Positions 8,399-16,179 of a DNA stretch of 32,066 bases are shown in pieces (the stretch's first letter is position 1; each line of letters starts with the position of its first letter). Origin of the DNA: Marinobacter sp. B9-2. GTDB taxonomy: Bacteria > Pseudomonadota > Gammaproteobacteria > Pseudomonadales > Oleiphilaceae. Location: contig PYVH01000029.1 in the NCBI GenBank assembly GCA_003030785.1, forward strand, positions 1 to 32,066, read 5' to 3'. The notes beneath the pieces are model-generated. The model did no database searches, was not told the origin of the DNA, and saw only the letters and a list, made by a program, of their open reading frames with translations. The position numbers and the translations under genes were made by a program.

Positions 8399-9478
8399 AT
8401 GAACCGCAAGCAACAGAGCGATGGTGCCGTCCAGGTCAGCGTCGAGCTGGGGGCACTGACCAGCGTTGCCAACGACCCGCAAGTGGCAGTTCGGGTCGGC
8501 CCCGTGGTTGCCTCCCTGGTGAACGGTGTTTGCGGCGACCCGTTGTTGCAGCTCAGGCTTCTGCATCAGTCCCGCAGCCTGTTGTTTGATCTGGGCGATA
8601 CCGGGCGCATGCCGCTTCGGTCCGCGCACCAGGTGACCGACGTTTTCATCACCCATTGCCACGCCGACCATATTGGCGGTTTCATGTGGTTCCTGCGCAG
8701 CCGGATTGGTTACTTTCCGCCTTGCCGGCTGTTCGGACCACCGGGGTTAATGCGGCACGTTGCCGGCATGATCAGCGGCATTCTGTGGGATCGCGTGGAA
8801 GATCGGGGGCCAAGGTTCGTGGTTCACGAATGGCACGGCGACCACCTGAAACGCTGGAGCATAACCGCCGGTGATCCGGCGCCCACTGCCCTGGAAGACC
8901 AGTCCACACCGGGAGGGATACTGCTCCGGGAACCGGAATTCCAGGTTCGTGCTGCCTGGTTGGACCACGGCACGCCTGTTCTGGCTTTCGCCTGGGAACC
9001 CTTCGGCAAGCTGCAGGTACGCAATGAGCAATTACAGGCTGAAGGCCTGAAACCCGGCCCCTGGCTACACGACTTGAAAATGGCTGTGTTGCGCCAGCGG
9101 CCGGACGAACTCATTTCGCCAGAGGCCAGACGCACGTATCGCGCAGAAGACCTGGCCCGCAAACTTCTGATTCAGGCGCCGGGAGAAAAGATCGCCTACG
9201 GCACGGATTTCGCCGATACGTCCGATAACATCAGCAAAATGACGGAACTGGCTCAGGGTGCCCACACGTTGTTCTGTGAGGCCTCATTCATGGCTGCGGA
9301 TAAGGAGCAGGCCCGGCACACCCACCATCTCACCACCAGGACCTGTGCCGGCATCGCCGAGGCGGCACAGGTCCGGCAACTGATTGCGTTCCACTTTTCC
9401 CATCGCTATGACCGCAAGCGTGACCAGGTCTACCGGGAGCTCGGGGAATTTACTGACCGCCTGGTGATTCCGGGCTGA
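8399..9478 (+). CDS. MBL-fold hydrolase, ribonuclease Z-like
   Basis: A 359-residue metallo-beta-lactamase-fold protein with the RNase Z/ElaC motif set: LLFDLGDTG (61-69), the zinc motif THCHADH (85-91), GTDFADT, an EASF acid, and the AxxHFSHRY tail that supplies a late metal histidine. RNase Z enzymes cut tRNA 3' trailers. This one has a longer middle section (about residues 140-230) than ElaC, and I do not see a clear flexible exosite arm for tRNA, so it may act on another phosphodiester. The ATG at 8399 follows GGGAG 8 bases upstream. It is divergent from the M24 gene and its 3' end overlaps the convergent DUF2059 gene by 29 bases. Confidence 0.85.
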   Translation: MNRKQQSDGAVQVSVELGALTSVANDPQVAVRVGPVVASLVNGVCGDPLLQLRLLHQSRSLLFDLGDTGRMPLRSAHQVTDVFITHCHADHIGGFMWFLRSRIGYFPPCRLFGPPGLMRHVAGMISGILWDRVEDRGPRFVVHEWHGDHLKRWSITAGDPAPTALEDQSTPGGILLREPEFQVRAAWLDHGTPVLAFAWEPFGKLQVRNEQLQAEGLKPGPWLHDLKMAVLRQRPDELISPEARRTYRAEDLARKLLIQAPGEKIAYGTDFADTSDNISKMTELAQGAHTLFCEASFMAADKEQARHTHHLTTRTCAGIAEAAQVRQLIAFHFSHRYDRKRDQVYRELGEFTDRLVIPG

Positions 9479-10280
9479 GAAACCGGGACATCTGTTTGCC
9501 GATGGTTTCCACGGGCTCGGTTATGGCTTGCTGGATGCTGTCGGTAACAACCTTGGAGAAGGCTGAACCGGCCGGACTCTCCAGGAACTGCAGGTACAGC
9601 TCCATCTCCTGGCCACCAATGTTCTGGTAGGTATAGAGATAGCTGTCGTATACCTGCTGCCCAACAACGCCTCTGAGCATGCCGCGCTGGCTTTCAATGC
9701 GTTGCCTCAGCTGTTCATAATTGGCTGAATCACTGCTGAACGCCGCCATGGCGGTTGCCAGCCCGAGCTGGACGGCAATTGTGGTATCCACCGCGCTTTC
9801 TGTTGCCCGGGCCGCCCGATCAAACCGGTCGAACATTTCCGCTCTGCGAGTGCCCTTGTACTGGCTGTTCAGTTCCGCGGCGCTCGCCTGGATTTCCTTC
9901 CATGCAGAAGGTTCCGAAGCCGCGATCTCAGCAGAAGAAATCTTTCTGGCCACAGGGGTCTCGTACCAGTCATGGACGGCCTGGAGCTGCGAGTCCGTGA
10001 GACTTGCTTGCAGATCGTTAATGATCTGCTGCTCAATATCCACGGAGTTGAAACCGCTGCTGACAATGTTGCCGATGGTATTGGCCACCATGGGTGGGAG
10101 CTGACCATTCTGCTTGAGCCCCTCACGGATGCCCTGGCTCATCATGGCCGGATAGCGGGCCACGATATCGTCAACAGGCGATACTTCCAGTAACTGGCGG
10201 GCATCCGGCGCCGCCTGGGCAGTACCGGTTATTAGCAGGGCGGTGACTAAAAGAGGTTTAATTAGGGGAAATCGCTTCAT
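9450..10280 (-). CDS. Secreted DUF2059-domain protein
   Basis: A 276-residue exported protein. Residues 1-23 form a signal peptide (basic MKRFPLIK, a hydrophobic LLVTALLITG core, AQA cleavage site). The mature part is largely helical. Residues around 215-265 (YLYTYQNIGGQEMELYLQFLESPAGSAF) carry the DUF2059-type signature, a periplasmic domain of unknown function found in many proteobacteria. An earlier related half-repeat (LTDSQLQAVHDWYETPVARKI) suggests a duplicated helical module. The ATG at 10280 has AGG shortly upstream. It converges on the RNase Z-like gene with a 29-base overlap and diverges from the transglycosylase-like gene. Confidence 0.82.
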   Translation of the reverse strand: MKRFPLIKPLLVTALLITGTAQAAPDARQLLEVSPVDDIVARYPAMMSQGIREGLKQNGQLPPMVANTIGNIVSSGFNSVDIEQQIINDLQASLTDSQLQAVHDWYETPVARKISSAEIAASEPSAWKEIQASAAELNSQYKGTRRAEMFDRFDRAARATESAVDTTIAVQLGLATAMAAFSSDSANYEQLRQRIESQRGMLRGVVGQQVYDSYLYTYQNIGGQEMELYLQFLESPAGSAFSKVVTDSIQQAITEPVETIGKQMSRFLSPESPGGQ

Positions 10281-10370
10281 TTACCTATCATCCCGAACGT
10301 GTCGTTGATTCCCTTATGCCATGGGTGTGATGCATGCAGCAAGCAATCCCTGGATGCCGGAGATGACGGT

Positions 10371-11087
10371 TTGGTAGGAATACGAAAAAGACCTCGCCGG
10401 AAGACCAGAAGCCGGCGCACGACTCTGGATACCTGGAAAAGCCGGGCCAGATGGTATGGGCTTCCCATGCTGGGCTTGCTGATGGGCATCTGGGCGACGC
10501 TACGCTTCAGCCTGCTGGCACCGGACCCTCCGGCAAACCCGGAGAACGTCTGCGAAATTTTCCGGGAACATCCGGTCTGGTACGACTACGCCAGCGAATC
10601 CGAACAACGCTGGGGCACGCCCATTGCCACCCAGATGGCGTTTGTCTATTACGAATCCTCGTTCCGCAGCCACGCCCGGCCGCCCCGCACCCTGCTGTGG
10701 GGCTTCATTCCCTGGACCCGGCCAACAACGGCCTATGGCTATGCCCAGGCGCTGGACCCGGCCTGGCAGGAATACCTCCTGGCCAACGGTGATGGCTGGT
10801 TTACGGTGCGAACCGATATGGAATACGCGCTGGATTTCGTCGGCTGGTACAACCAGCTAAGCCACCGGAAGCTGGGCATTCCCTACTCGGCCCCAAGGAA
10901 ACTCTATCTTGCCTACCATGAGGGCCGGGGCGGATACGCCCGCAGGAGTTTTGAGCAGAAGCCGGCCGTCATGTCCCTCGCCTCCCGGGTCCAGAGCCGG
11001 GCCTTCCGATACGACAATCAGCTGAAGACCTGCGAGCAGGAATTCCAGTGCTGGCGCTGGTACCAGTTCTGGCCGTTTTGCGGCTGA
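10371..11087 (+). CDS. Membrane-anchored transglycosylase SLT-like protein
   Basis: A protein of about 238 residues with a very basic N-terminus, one membrane segment (LPMLGLLMGIWATLRFSLLA) and a lysozyme-like domain. The stretch FVYYESSFRSHARPP looks like the catalytic-glutamate motif of SLT lytic transglycosylases, followed by TAYGYAQALDPAWQEY and YLAYHEGRGGYARR, which take the place of the usual GLMQ and AYNAG motifs. It probably cuts peptidoglycan in the periplasm; that is inference. Start choice: the frame opens at GTG 10299 with no ribosome site, whereas TTG 10371 follows GGAG (10359-10362) at good spacing and leaves about 90 bases for divergent promoters with DUF2059. The C-terminus is cysteine- and tryptophan-rich (CEQEFQCWRWYQFWPFCG). 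Confidence 0.72.
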   Translation: MVGIRKRPRRKTRSRRTTLDTWKSRARWYGLPMLGLLMGIWATLRFSLLAPDPPANPENVCEIFREHPVWYDYASESEQRWGTPIATQMAFVYYESSFRSHARPPRTLLWGFIPWTRPTTAYGYAQALDPAWQEYLLANGDGWFTVRTDMEYALDFVGWYNQLSHRKLGIPYSAPRKLYLAYHEGRGGYARRSFEQKPAVMSLASRVQSRAFRYDNQLKTCEQEFQCWRWYQFWPFCG

Positions 11088-11093
11088 TGCTCG

Positions 11094-11993
11094 CTAGAAC
11101 GTCGAAGAAATCTCCAACTGGGGCTCCAGAGCCTGCAGACGTTCAATCAGGTATTCCATTACGATGCGGACCCGGGCCATGTGCTGGGTGTCCTGGTTGA
11201 CATGCAGCCAGAGATCAACGCTCTCACCCTCCAGCGGGTCCGACAGCCGGCGGAGTTCGCGAGTGCCCTCACCCAGGTAGCAGGGCAAAACCGTCAGGCC
11301 GGCGCCGGATTTCGCCAGAGCGTGCATGGATTGCAGGCTATTGCACCTAATAAAGGAAGTAACATTCTTCAGATGCTTGCGATACCAGCGCCCAGTGGCG
11401 AGATGGCTGAAGGTTTCATCGGGTATGATCCAGAGACAACCTTCCGGGTGGTTCTCAATATCCATGTTGCGGTGCCGCCGGCAATAGCGGGCAGATCCGT
11501 AAACGGCGGATTCGATGGCCGCAATCCGCTCGCCTTCCAGGGTCGCTTGTGGCTTGTTCTCGGGTCTAAGCGTGAGGTCGGCTTCCCGGTGGCTCAGATT
11601 GGCCACGTCGTTGTCGGTCAGGGTCTCCAGCTCAATATCCGGAAACTCCCGCACCAGCTCGGCAAGGATCGGGCTGAGCAGCCCGTTCATCATCGCGTCT
11701 TCCGCCGCCAGCCTCACTTTACCCACCGGCGCCGAATCCTGACCGACCAGCTTGCGTTCAAGATTTTCCATCTCGATGGCCAGGCGTTCGGCCTCCCGGA
11801 ACGCGGTCTCACCCACCGGGGTAAGCTGCAATCCGTCCCGGCTACGCTCAAAGAATTGCACACCCAGCGACTCTTCCATCTGGTCCAGTCGCCTCAGAAC
11901 TGTGGTTTGGTGCACACCCAGTAATTCTCCGGCCTTGGCAAGCGTTCCGCCTATTGCCAGGGCCCTTATGTATCGAAGATAATCCCAGTCCAT
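11094..11993 (-). CDS. LysR-family transcriptional regulator
   Basis: A 299-residue LysR-type regulator. Residues 1-60 are the winged helix-turn-helix (GGTLAKAGELLGVHQTTVLRRLDQMEESLG), with the family's FERSRDGLQLTPVGE wing. The rest is a periplasmic-binding-like effector domain (VGKVRLAAEDAMMNGLLSPIL onward). HQTTVLRRL replaces the more usual QPAVSxxI wording in the recognition helix. The effector is unknown. It is divergent from a 64-residue gene at 12142, and a 7-base inverted repeat lies between them. It ends 6 bases from the convergent transglycosylase-like gene. No strong ribosome site is seen before the ATG at 11993. Confidence 0.9.
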   Translation of the reverse strand: MDWDYLRYIRALAIGGTLAKAGELLGVHQTTVLRRLDQMEESLGVQFFERSRDGLQLTPVGETAFREAERLAIEMENLERKLVGQDSAPVGKVRLAAEDAMMNGLLSPILAELVREFPDIELETLTDNDVANLSHREADLTLRPENKPQATLEGERIAAIESAVYGSARYCRRHRNMDIENHPEGCLWIIPDETFSHLATGRWYRKHLKNVTSFIRCNSLQSMHALAKSGAGLTVLPCYLGEGTRELRRLSDPLEGESVDLWLHVNQDTQHMARVRIVMEYLIERLQALEPQLEISSTF

Positions 11994-12066
11994 AGTTACT
12001 GCATATTTGCAACGTGAGTACGGATTTTAACGTATTCAAACTGCAAAAAAGAACCCTTAGAATCCT

Positions 12067-12096
12067 TTGTACATTAAAGGTAGATCCCTATCTAAT
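12067..12096 (+). promoter_or_regulatory. Putative sigma-70 promoter for the 64-residue gene
   Basis: TTGTAC (12067-12072) and TCTAAT (12091-12096) are separated by 18 bases, giving a predicted start near 12103 and a leader of about 40 bases before the ATG at 12142. The promoter overlaps the inverted repeat at 12079-12101. Confidence 0.45.
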
Positions 12097-12101
12097 CTAC
12101 C
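12079..12101. promoter_or_regulatory. Inverted repeat, candidate LysR operator
   Basis: GGTAGAT and ATCTACC form perfect 7-base arms around a 9-base spacer, in the gap between a LysR gene and a divergent small gene. It overlaps the predicted -10 box, so a bound regulator could block or reshape transcription. Binding is inferred from position and symmetry alone. Confidence 0.4.
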
Positions 12102-12141
12102 AACCAGAATCAATCCACCCGATAAAAAGGAGGAAGGCGCT

Positions 12142-12336
12142 ATGACTCAGAACCATATCGCAACCGTAAACCCGCTGCCGTCCAGCATCCTCCACAACAG
12201 TGCTGAGGTCAGGCGCCAGTATACCCGTGCTGCGGCAAAGCAGGCGGTACAGTTTTTCAGTCGCAAAATGCGGAACTTTAACCGGAAAGCAGCCAACGTT
12301 GCTCCGGATATGAGCCAGATGCAGGGCGGCCACTAA
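12142..12336 (+). CDS. Small basic protein of unknown function (64 aa)
   Basis: I do not recognise this protein. It has 64 residues, no membrane segment or cysteine, and a basic middle (VRRQYTRAAAKQAVQFFSRKMRNFNRKAA) that could form an amphipathic helix and bind nucleic acid or membrane; that is inference. The gene is well supported by context: AAAGGAGG lies at good spacing before the ATG at 12142, a sigma-70-like promoter sits upstream, and a strong hairpin terminator follows at 12402-12438. The frame opens earlier (12067), but those codons are promoter sequence. It is divergent from a LysR gene that may control it. Confidence 0.7.
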   Translation: MTQNHIATVNPLPSSILHNSAEVRRQYTRAAAKQAVQFFSRKMRNFNRKAANVAPDMSQMQGGH

Positions 12337-12401
12337 AACGGCCCCGGAATCTGGCATGAGCGAGGAAATCGCTCAGGCTGAGAACAGGACATAAGGATTT
12401 G

Positions 12402-12438
12402 AAAACGCCGGTGGCTCTCAGGGAGCCACCGGCGTTTT
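12402..12438. terminator. Bidirectional Rho-independent terminator
   Basis: A perfect 16-base stem (12402-12417 / 12423-12438, AAAACGCCGGTGGCTC and its complement) with a 5-base loop. It begins with AAAA and ends with TTTT, so it can stop transcription from both the 64-residue gene (+) and the convergent acyl-CoA synthetase gene (-). Confidence 0.9.
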
Positions 12439-12489
12439 GCGTTTGAACGCAAGAAAAAAGGTGGAAAGAACCAGGAAACTGAAAGGAAA

Positions 12490-14172
12490 TCAGAATTCCC
12501 AGACGACTTTCTTCTTCTGACTGAACCAGTCGTCCATCTTCCGGTTGTAGAAATCTTCAATCACATTCCGCTTGATCTTCATGGTCGGCGTCAGCATGCC
12601 GTTTTCCATGGTCCAGGGTTCACGGACCACTACCACGAAGGCCACTTTTTCATGGGACTCGCATTCCGCATTCACCGCGTCCAGTTCGGCGGCCAGCTCC
12701 TGCTCCAGTTCACCACGATCGGCTCCGGTTTCCAGTTCATCCCTGGCTTCCTCGGAAAGCAGGACCATCAGGCAGGGCTGCGGCTGGTTGGCACCGGCTA
12801 CACAGACCACCTCGGCCTTGGGATGATTGAAGCGGTTCTCGATGGGCACCGGGACCACGTATTTGCCCTTGGAGGTTTTGAACAGATCCTTTACGCGGCC
12901 CGTGATCCGGAGGGTGCCATCCCGGTCAATTTCCCCCATATCGCCGGTTTTCAGGAAGCCGTCTTCGGTAAGATCCTCCCTGGTTTTCTCCTCATTCTTG
13001 TAATAGCCCAGCATCTGCCCGGGGCTTTTCACCTGCACTTCGCCGCCCTCGCCGATGCGATGTTCAACCCCGGGATTGGCCATACCCACAGAGCCAGCCC
13101 TGGCCTGTCCGGGCCGGTTGGCGTGGGAATACCCGAAGTTTTCAGACATCCCATACACTTCCAGCAGCTCCAGCCCAAGGCTGCGATACCAGTTGACGAT
13201 ATCCGCCGACAGCGGCGCGGCGCCGGTAAGGGCTGCCCGGCAATAGTCCAGCCCCAGTTGTTTCAGGACCTTCTTTTTGACCAGGCCGCTGATGATCGGG
13301 ATATTGAACAACAGCTTCTGTTTCTTGGGCGGCAGCTTGGCGTTAACCCCCAGGTAAAACTTCATCCACAGGCGCGGGACCGAGAAAAACAGCGTCGGCC
13401 GTGCCCTCTGCAGGTCTTCCTGGAAGGTATCCAGGGAGTTCGCAAAGTAGAGATGGAAACCGTAGTACAGGGATTGCGTTTCCACCGCGGCCCGCTCAGC
13501 CACATGAGCCAGGGGCAGATAGGAAAGCATCCGCTCGTCGGAGGAAACCGGAAACAGCTGCTGCAATCCGTCGGCCACCGAAATCATGGTCCGGAAACTG
13601 TGCATGACGCCCTTGGGTCGGCCGGTGCTGCCCGAGGTGTAGACAATCGTGGCCAGGTTGTCCGGGTCCGGCAACTTTGGTTCCGCGGGCTCCTGCTCGG
13701 CAATAATTTCAAGCCATTCGGGCGTATCGTCCCGTGGCGACATGGGCAGGGAAATCAGGGACAAATCGTCCGGGATGTGGTCCTTGATGTCGTTCCAGCC
13801 GTCCGCGGTGCCATCAAGTTTACCGAGGAACAGCAGCTTTGCCTCGCAGTGCTCGAGAACGTAGGCGGCGGTATCACCATTGAGCGTGGGATACAGCGGC
13901 ACCGAAACGTGCCCCGCCGCCCAGATCGCCAGATCGGCCAGAATCCAGTGCGCACTGTTCTTGCCCAGGATACTGATGTTACTGGGCTCGGGCAGCTCCA
14001 GGCTGTTCAGGTAAGCGGCCATCCGGGATACCTGGTCGGCAGCCTGTTTCCAGGTAATATCTTCGACACGGCCATCCGGGTAAGGCTGAGTAAGGTAAAC
14101 GTTGTCTGGGGTTTCCTCTGCCCAGTAAAACAGGCAATGGAGTGAAGTCTGCTTCCGGGGGTCTACCGCCAT
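12490..14172 (-). CDS. AMP-binding long-chain acyl-CoA synthetase
   Basis: A 560-residue ANL-superfamily enzyme that activates a carboxylic acid, probably a long-chain fatty acid, to acyl-AMP and then acyl-CoA. The P-loop YTSGSTGRPKG is at residues 178-188, followed by YGMSEN (adenine-binding region), FLKTGDMGEID (ribose-binding aspartate) and GRVKDLFKTSKGKYVVP (hinge). LTPTMKIKR near the C-terminus holds the catalytic lysine. The KTSKGKYVVP hinge and the C-terminal motif resemble long-chain ligases such as FadD15 or eukaryotic ACSL types more than E. coli FadD. The ATG at 14172 has AGGAG 8 bases upstream; the longer open frame to 14217 lacks support. It is transcribed alone, ends at a shared terminator, and is cytosolic or membrane-associated. 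Confidence 0.9.
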   Translation of the reverse strand: MAVDPRKQTSLHCLFYWAEETPDNVYLTQPYPDGRVEDITWKQAADQVSRMAAYLNSLELPEPSNISILGKNSAHWILADLAIWAAGHVSVPLYPTLNGDTAAYVLEHCEAKLLFLGKLDGTADGWNDIKDHIPDDLSLISLPMSPRDDTPEWLEIIAEQEPAEPKLPDPDNLATIVYTSGSTGRPKGVMHSFRTMISVADGLQQLFPVSSDERMLSYLPLAHVAERAAVETQSLYYGFHLYFANSLDTFQEDLQRARPTLFFSVPRLWMKFYLGVNAKLPPKKQKLLFNIPIISGLVKKKVLKQLGLDYCRAALTGAAPLSADIVNWYRSLGLELLEVYGMSENFGYSHANRPGQARAGSVGMANPGVEHRIGEGGEVQVKSPGQMLGYYKNEEKTREDLTEDGFLKTGDMGEIDRDGTLRITGRVKDLFKTSKGKYVVPVPIENRFNHPKAEVVCVAGANQPQPCLMVLLSEEARDELETGADRGELEQELAAELDAVNAECESHEKVAFVVVVREPWTMENGMLTPTMKIKRNVIEDFYNRKMDDWFSQKKKVVWEF

Positions 14173-14382
14173 AAACGGCTCCTTGTTGTTATTGTACTTT
14201 GTGTTTAGGTTTTGCAATTGCTGTCCATACTAGCGTCATTTCAGACCCGCTCAATAGCATTAAGTGCCCGCGCAATTGGCAAATTAATCCTCGTCCGAGA
14301 ACTGTTACTCAAAATTTTTCGTAACATTTGTCAAGTTTGAGCTACTGTGAACTGTGTGAATCTACTTTCCGAGTAACTGGAT
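14173..14382. other. Intergenic region upstream of acyl-CoA synthetase and small ORF
   Basis: A 210-base gap, AT-richer than its surroundings, between the divergent acyl-CoA synthetase gene and the 37-codon ORF. It must hold the synthetase promoter, but I find no -35/-10 pair or operator palindrome good enough to name on either strand. Confidence 0.4.
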
Positions 14383-14496
14383 ATGGCCATGACCAAAACA
14401 AAACGTTCGTTTTTGATCTTTCCCGCCTGGGGCATCATTCTTCTGGGTTCGGCTGCCTTTTTCTACAGCGCCTACGCGGGCATGCTGGGCTCCTGA
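14383..14496 (+). CDS. Putative small membrane peptide (37 aa)
   Basis: A short open frame encoding MAMTKTKRSFLIFPAWG and then a hydrophobic stretch (IILLGSAAFFYSAYAGMLGS). The layout is a basic N-terminus plus one membrane segment, typical of small inner-membrane proteins. The ribosome site is weak (GAG about 11 bases before the ATG at 14383; a second ATG lies at 14389). It fits between the acyl-CoA synthetase promoter region and the convergent Lrp-type gene without overlapping either. No function can be named. Confidence 0.5.
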   Translation: MAMTKTKRSFLIFPAWGIILLGSAAFFYSAYAGMLGS

Positions 14497-14511
14497 TCTG
14501 ATCGGGACTGC

Positions 14512-14940
14512 CTAGCGCCGGAACCGGGTTTCAAGGACCACGGCAGAGTTGGTCCTCTCCACCCCCTCCAGGTTGCCGATGTCGTCCAGCACGGCGCTCA
14601 GTTCCTCCAGGGACTGGGCTTGTACAATGGCAATCAGGTCATACTCCCCGCTTACCGAAAACAACTGAGACACCTGGCTGATTCCTTCCAGTGCAGCATT
14701 TGTCCGTCCGGTCAGTTTCTGGAAAACCTTGATCGACACATGGGCCTCGACCTGGCTGGCAGAAAATTCCCCACCCAACTGCACCGAATAGCCCCGGATC
14801 ACACCGCCGGCTTCCAGGCGCGCAATGCGGTTCTGTACCGTTGATCGTGACACATGCATGGCCTTCGCCAGTTCGGTGATGCTGGCACGGGCATTCTGCC
14901 GCAACAGCATTAACAGTTTCTGATCCTGAGAATTAATCAT
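14512..14940 (-). CDS. Lrp/AsnC-family transcriptional regulator
   Basis: A 142-residue Lrp-type regulator. Residues 1-60 hold the helix-turn-helix (DQKLLMLLRQNARASITELAKAMHVSRSTVQNRIARLE), and the rest is the RAM ligand-binding and oligomerisation domain (VSQLFSVSGEYDLIAIVQAQSLEEL). These proteins usually sense amino acids. It is divergent from astA, 117 bases away, so it probably controls the astA-DUF1338 pair and itself; that is inference from layout. The frame is open to 15012, but MINSQDQKLL at 14940 matches the family start. The ribosome site is weak in both cases. Confidence 0.88.
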   Translation of the reverse strand: MINSQDQKLLMLLRQNARASITELAKAMHVSRSTVQNRIARLEAGGVIRGYSVQLGGEFSASQVEAHVSIKVFQKLTGRTNAALEGISQVSQLFSVSGEYDLIAIVQAQSLEELSAVLDDIGNLEGVERTNSAVVLETRFRR

Positions 14941-15057
14941 TTTGCGTAAACCATTTTTCACTTTGCCTTGATTGTAGCTCATTTCGATCATTCTGCAGCT
15001 GCAATCTGGCAACCCGGGCTTTCATACTGTGCCGAAACAATGCCATGGAAGCTCATC

Positions 15058-16179
15058 ATGATAATTCGACCGATTACCCCAAGGGATCTTGATGCCCTGG
15101 TACAGATCGCGACCGAATCCGGACCCGGCTTTACCTCACTGATGCCGGATCGCGATGCCCTGAGCCGAAAGATCGATCACTCGGTCGACAGCTTCACCCG
15201 GACCGTGACGAAGCCCGGCGATGAACATTATCTTTTCGTGCTGGAGGACAGCACGACCGGCGACATCATAGGCACTACCGGCATTGAAGCCGCCGCGGGC
15301 GTTTCCCGCCCGCTCGTTCATTTTCGCCGCAATGCAGTTGTCCACCACATAGAAGATCGACAGAAACGTTACGCCGAGGAAAGCCTGACCCGATGCCAGC
15401 ATTACACCGGTTGCACAGAGGTATGCTCGCTCTACCTTCGGCCCGGATTTCGGCGGGCCAATGCAGGCAAGCTGCTCTCCCGGGTTCGCTTTCTGTTCAT
15501 GGCCCTGCACCCGGAGCGGTTCGCGGACACGGTGATTGCAGAAATGCGCGGGGTTTCAGATCCTTCCGGTCAGTCTCCGTTCTGGGACTGGCTCAAGCAT
15601 CAGGTGGCGGATCTTGATTTCAGGTCGGCAACACAGCTGGCCTGCTGCGGCCAGAGCGGCTTCATCGAGCAGTTCATCCCTGCGAAGCCGTTGTATACCC
15701 GGCAGATGACCGGTGAAGCCAAGGCGGTTATCGGCCAGGTGCATGAGGACACACGCCCGGCGCGGCATATGCTGGAGCGCGAAGGCTTTCGACACCGGGG
15801 GTTCGTGGATCTTCTCGATGGAGGGCCAACTCTGGAGTGCCGCAGGTCAGACATCGCCAGCGTCCGCGACACCTTCCTGGCCAGCGCCGTGCTTCAAAAG
15901 ACAGAGCAGGATCCCTCGAGTAATGCGGGAGAACCCTGTAAATCCGCTATAGTTGCCAATGCCAGCTGTTCAGAATTCAGGGCCACGGTGACCGATCAGG
16001 TCTGGCCGGCCCACGATACCAATAACCTGGCGGTGGAAGAACAACTGGCGAGGCAACTGAACCTTGGAGACGGCAGCCTGGCCTGCTACCTGCCGCTGGG
16101 CAAGACCAGCCATCAGTCACAGGGGCGCCAACAGCCCCGCCAGAAACCGGCTACTGAGGAGATTCGCTATGCATACTGA
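15058..16179 (+). CDS. astA: Arginine N-succinyltransferase
   Basis: A 373-residue enzyme that succinylates arginine (or ornithine) with succinyl-CoA, the first step of the AST pathway that yields glutamate and succinate. The sequence tracks E. coli AstA: MIIRPITPRDLDAL at the start, GPGFTSLMPD, YLFVLEDSTTGDIIGTTGIE, CSLYLRPGFRRANAGKLLSRVRF with the acetyl-CoA-type loop, VIAEMRGVSDPSGQSPFWDWL, VIGQVHEDTRPARHMLEREGFRHRG and DIFDGGPTLEC-like DLLDGGPTLEC. The C-terminal 60 residues (glutamine- and proline-rich) diverge. ATG 15058 follows GGAAG; the frame opens upstream without family support. The last 11 bases overlap the DUF1338 gene. AstB, AstD and AstE are not in the window. Confidence 0.92.
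   Translation: MIIRPITPRDLDALVQIATESGPGFTSLMPDRDALSRKIDHSVDSFTRTVTKPGDEHYLFVLEDSTTGDIIGTTGIEAAAGVSRPLVHFRRNAVVHHIEDRQKRYAEESLTRCQHYTGCTEVCSLYLRPGFRRANAGKLLSRVRFLFMALHPERFADTVIAEMRGVSDPSGQSPFWDWLKHQVADLDFRSATQLACCGQSGFIEQFIPAKPLYTRQMTGEAKAVIGQVHEDTRPARHMLEREGFRHRGFVDLLDGGPTLECRRSDIASVRDTFLASAVLQKTEQDPSSNAGEPCKSAIVANASCSEFRATVTDQVWPAHDTNNLAVEEQLARQLNLGDGSLACYLPLGKTSHQSQGRQQPRQKPATEEIRYAY

Noticed and set aside
12652-14145. A long open frame antisense to the acyl-CoA synthetase gene
   Set aside because: It is an artefact of high GC at third positions: it has no ribosome site, its protein is low in sense-like composition and matches nothing, and the opposite strand carries a clear enzyme.
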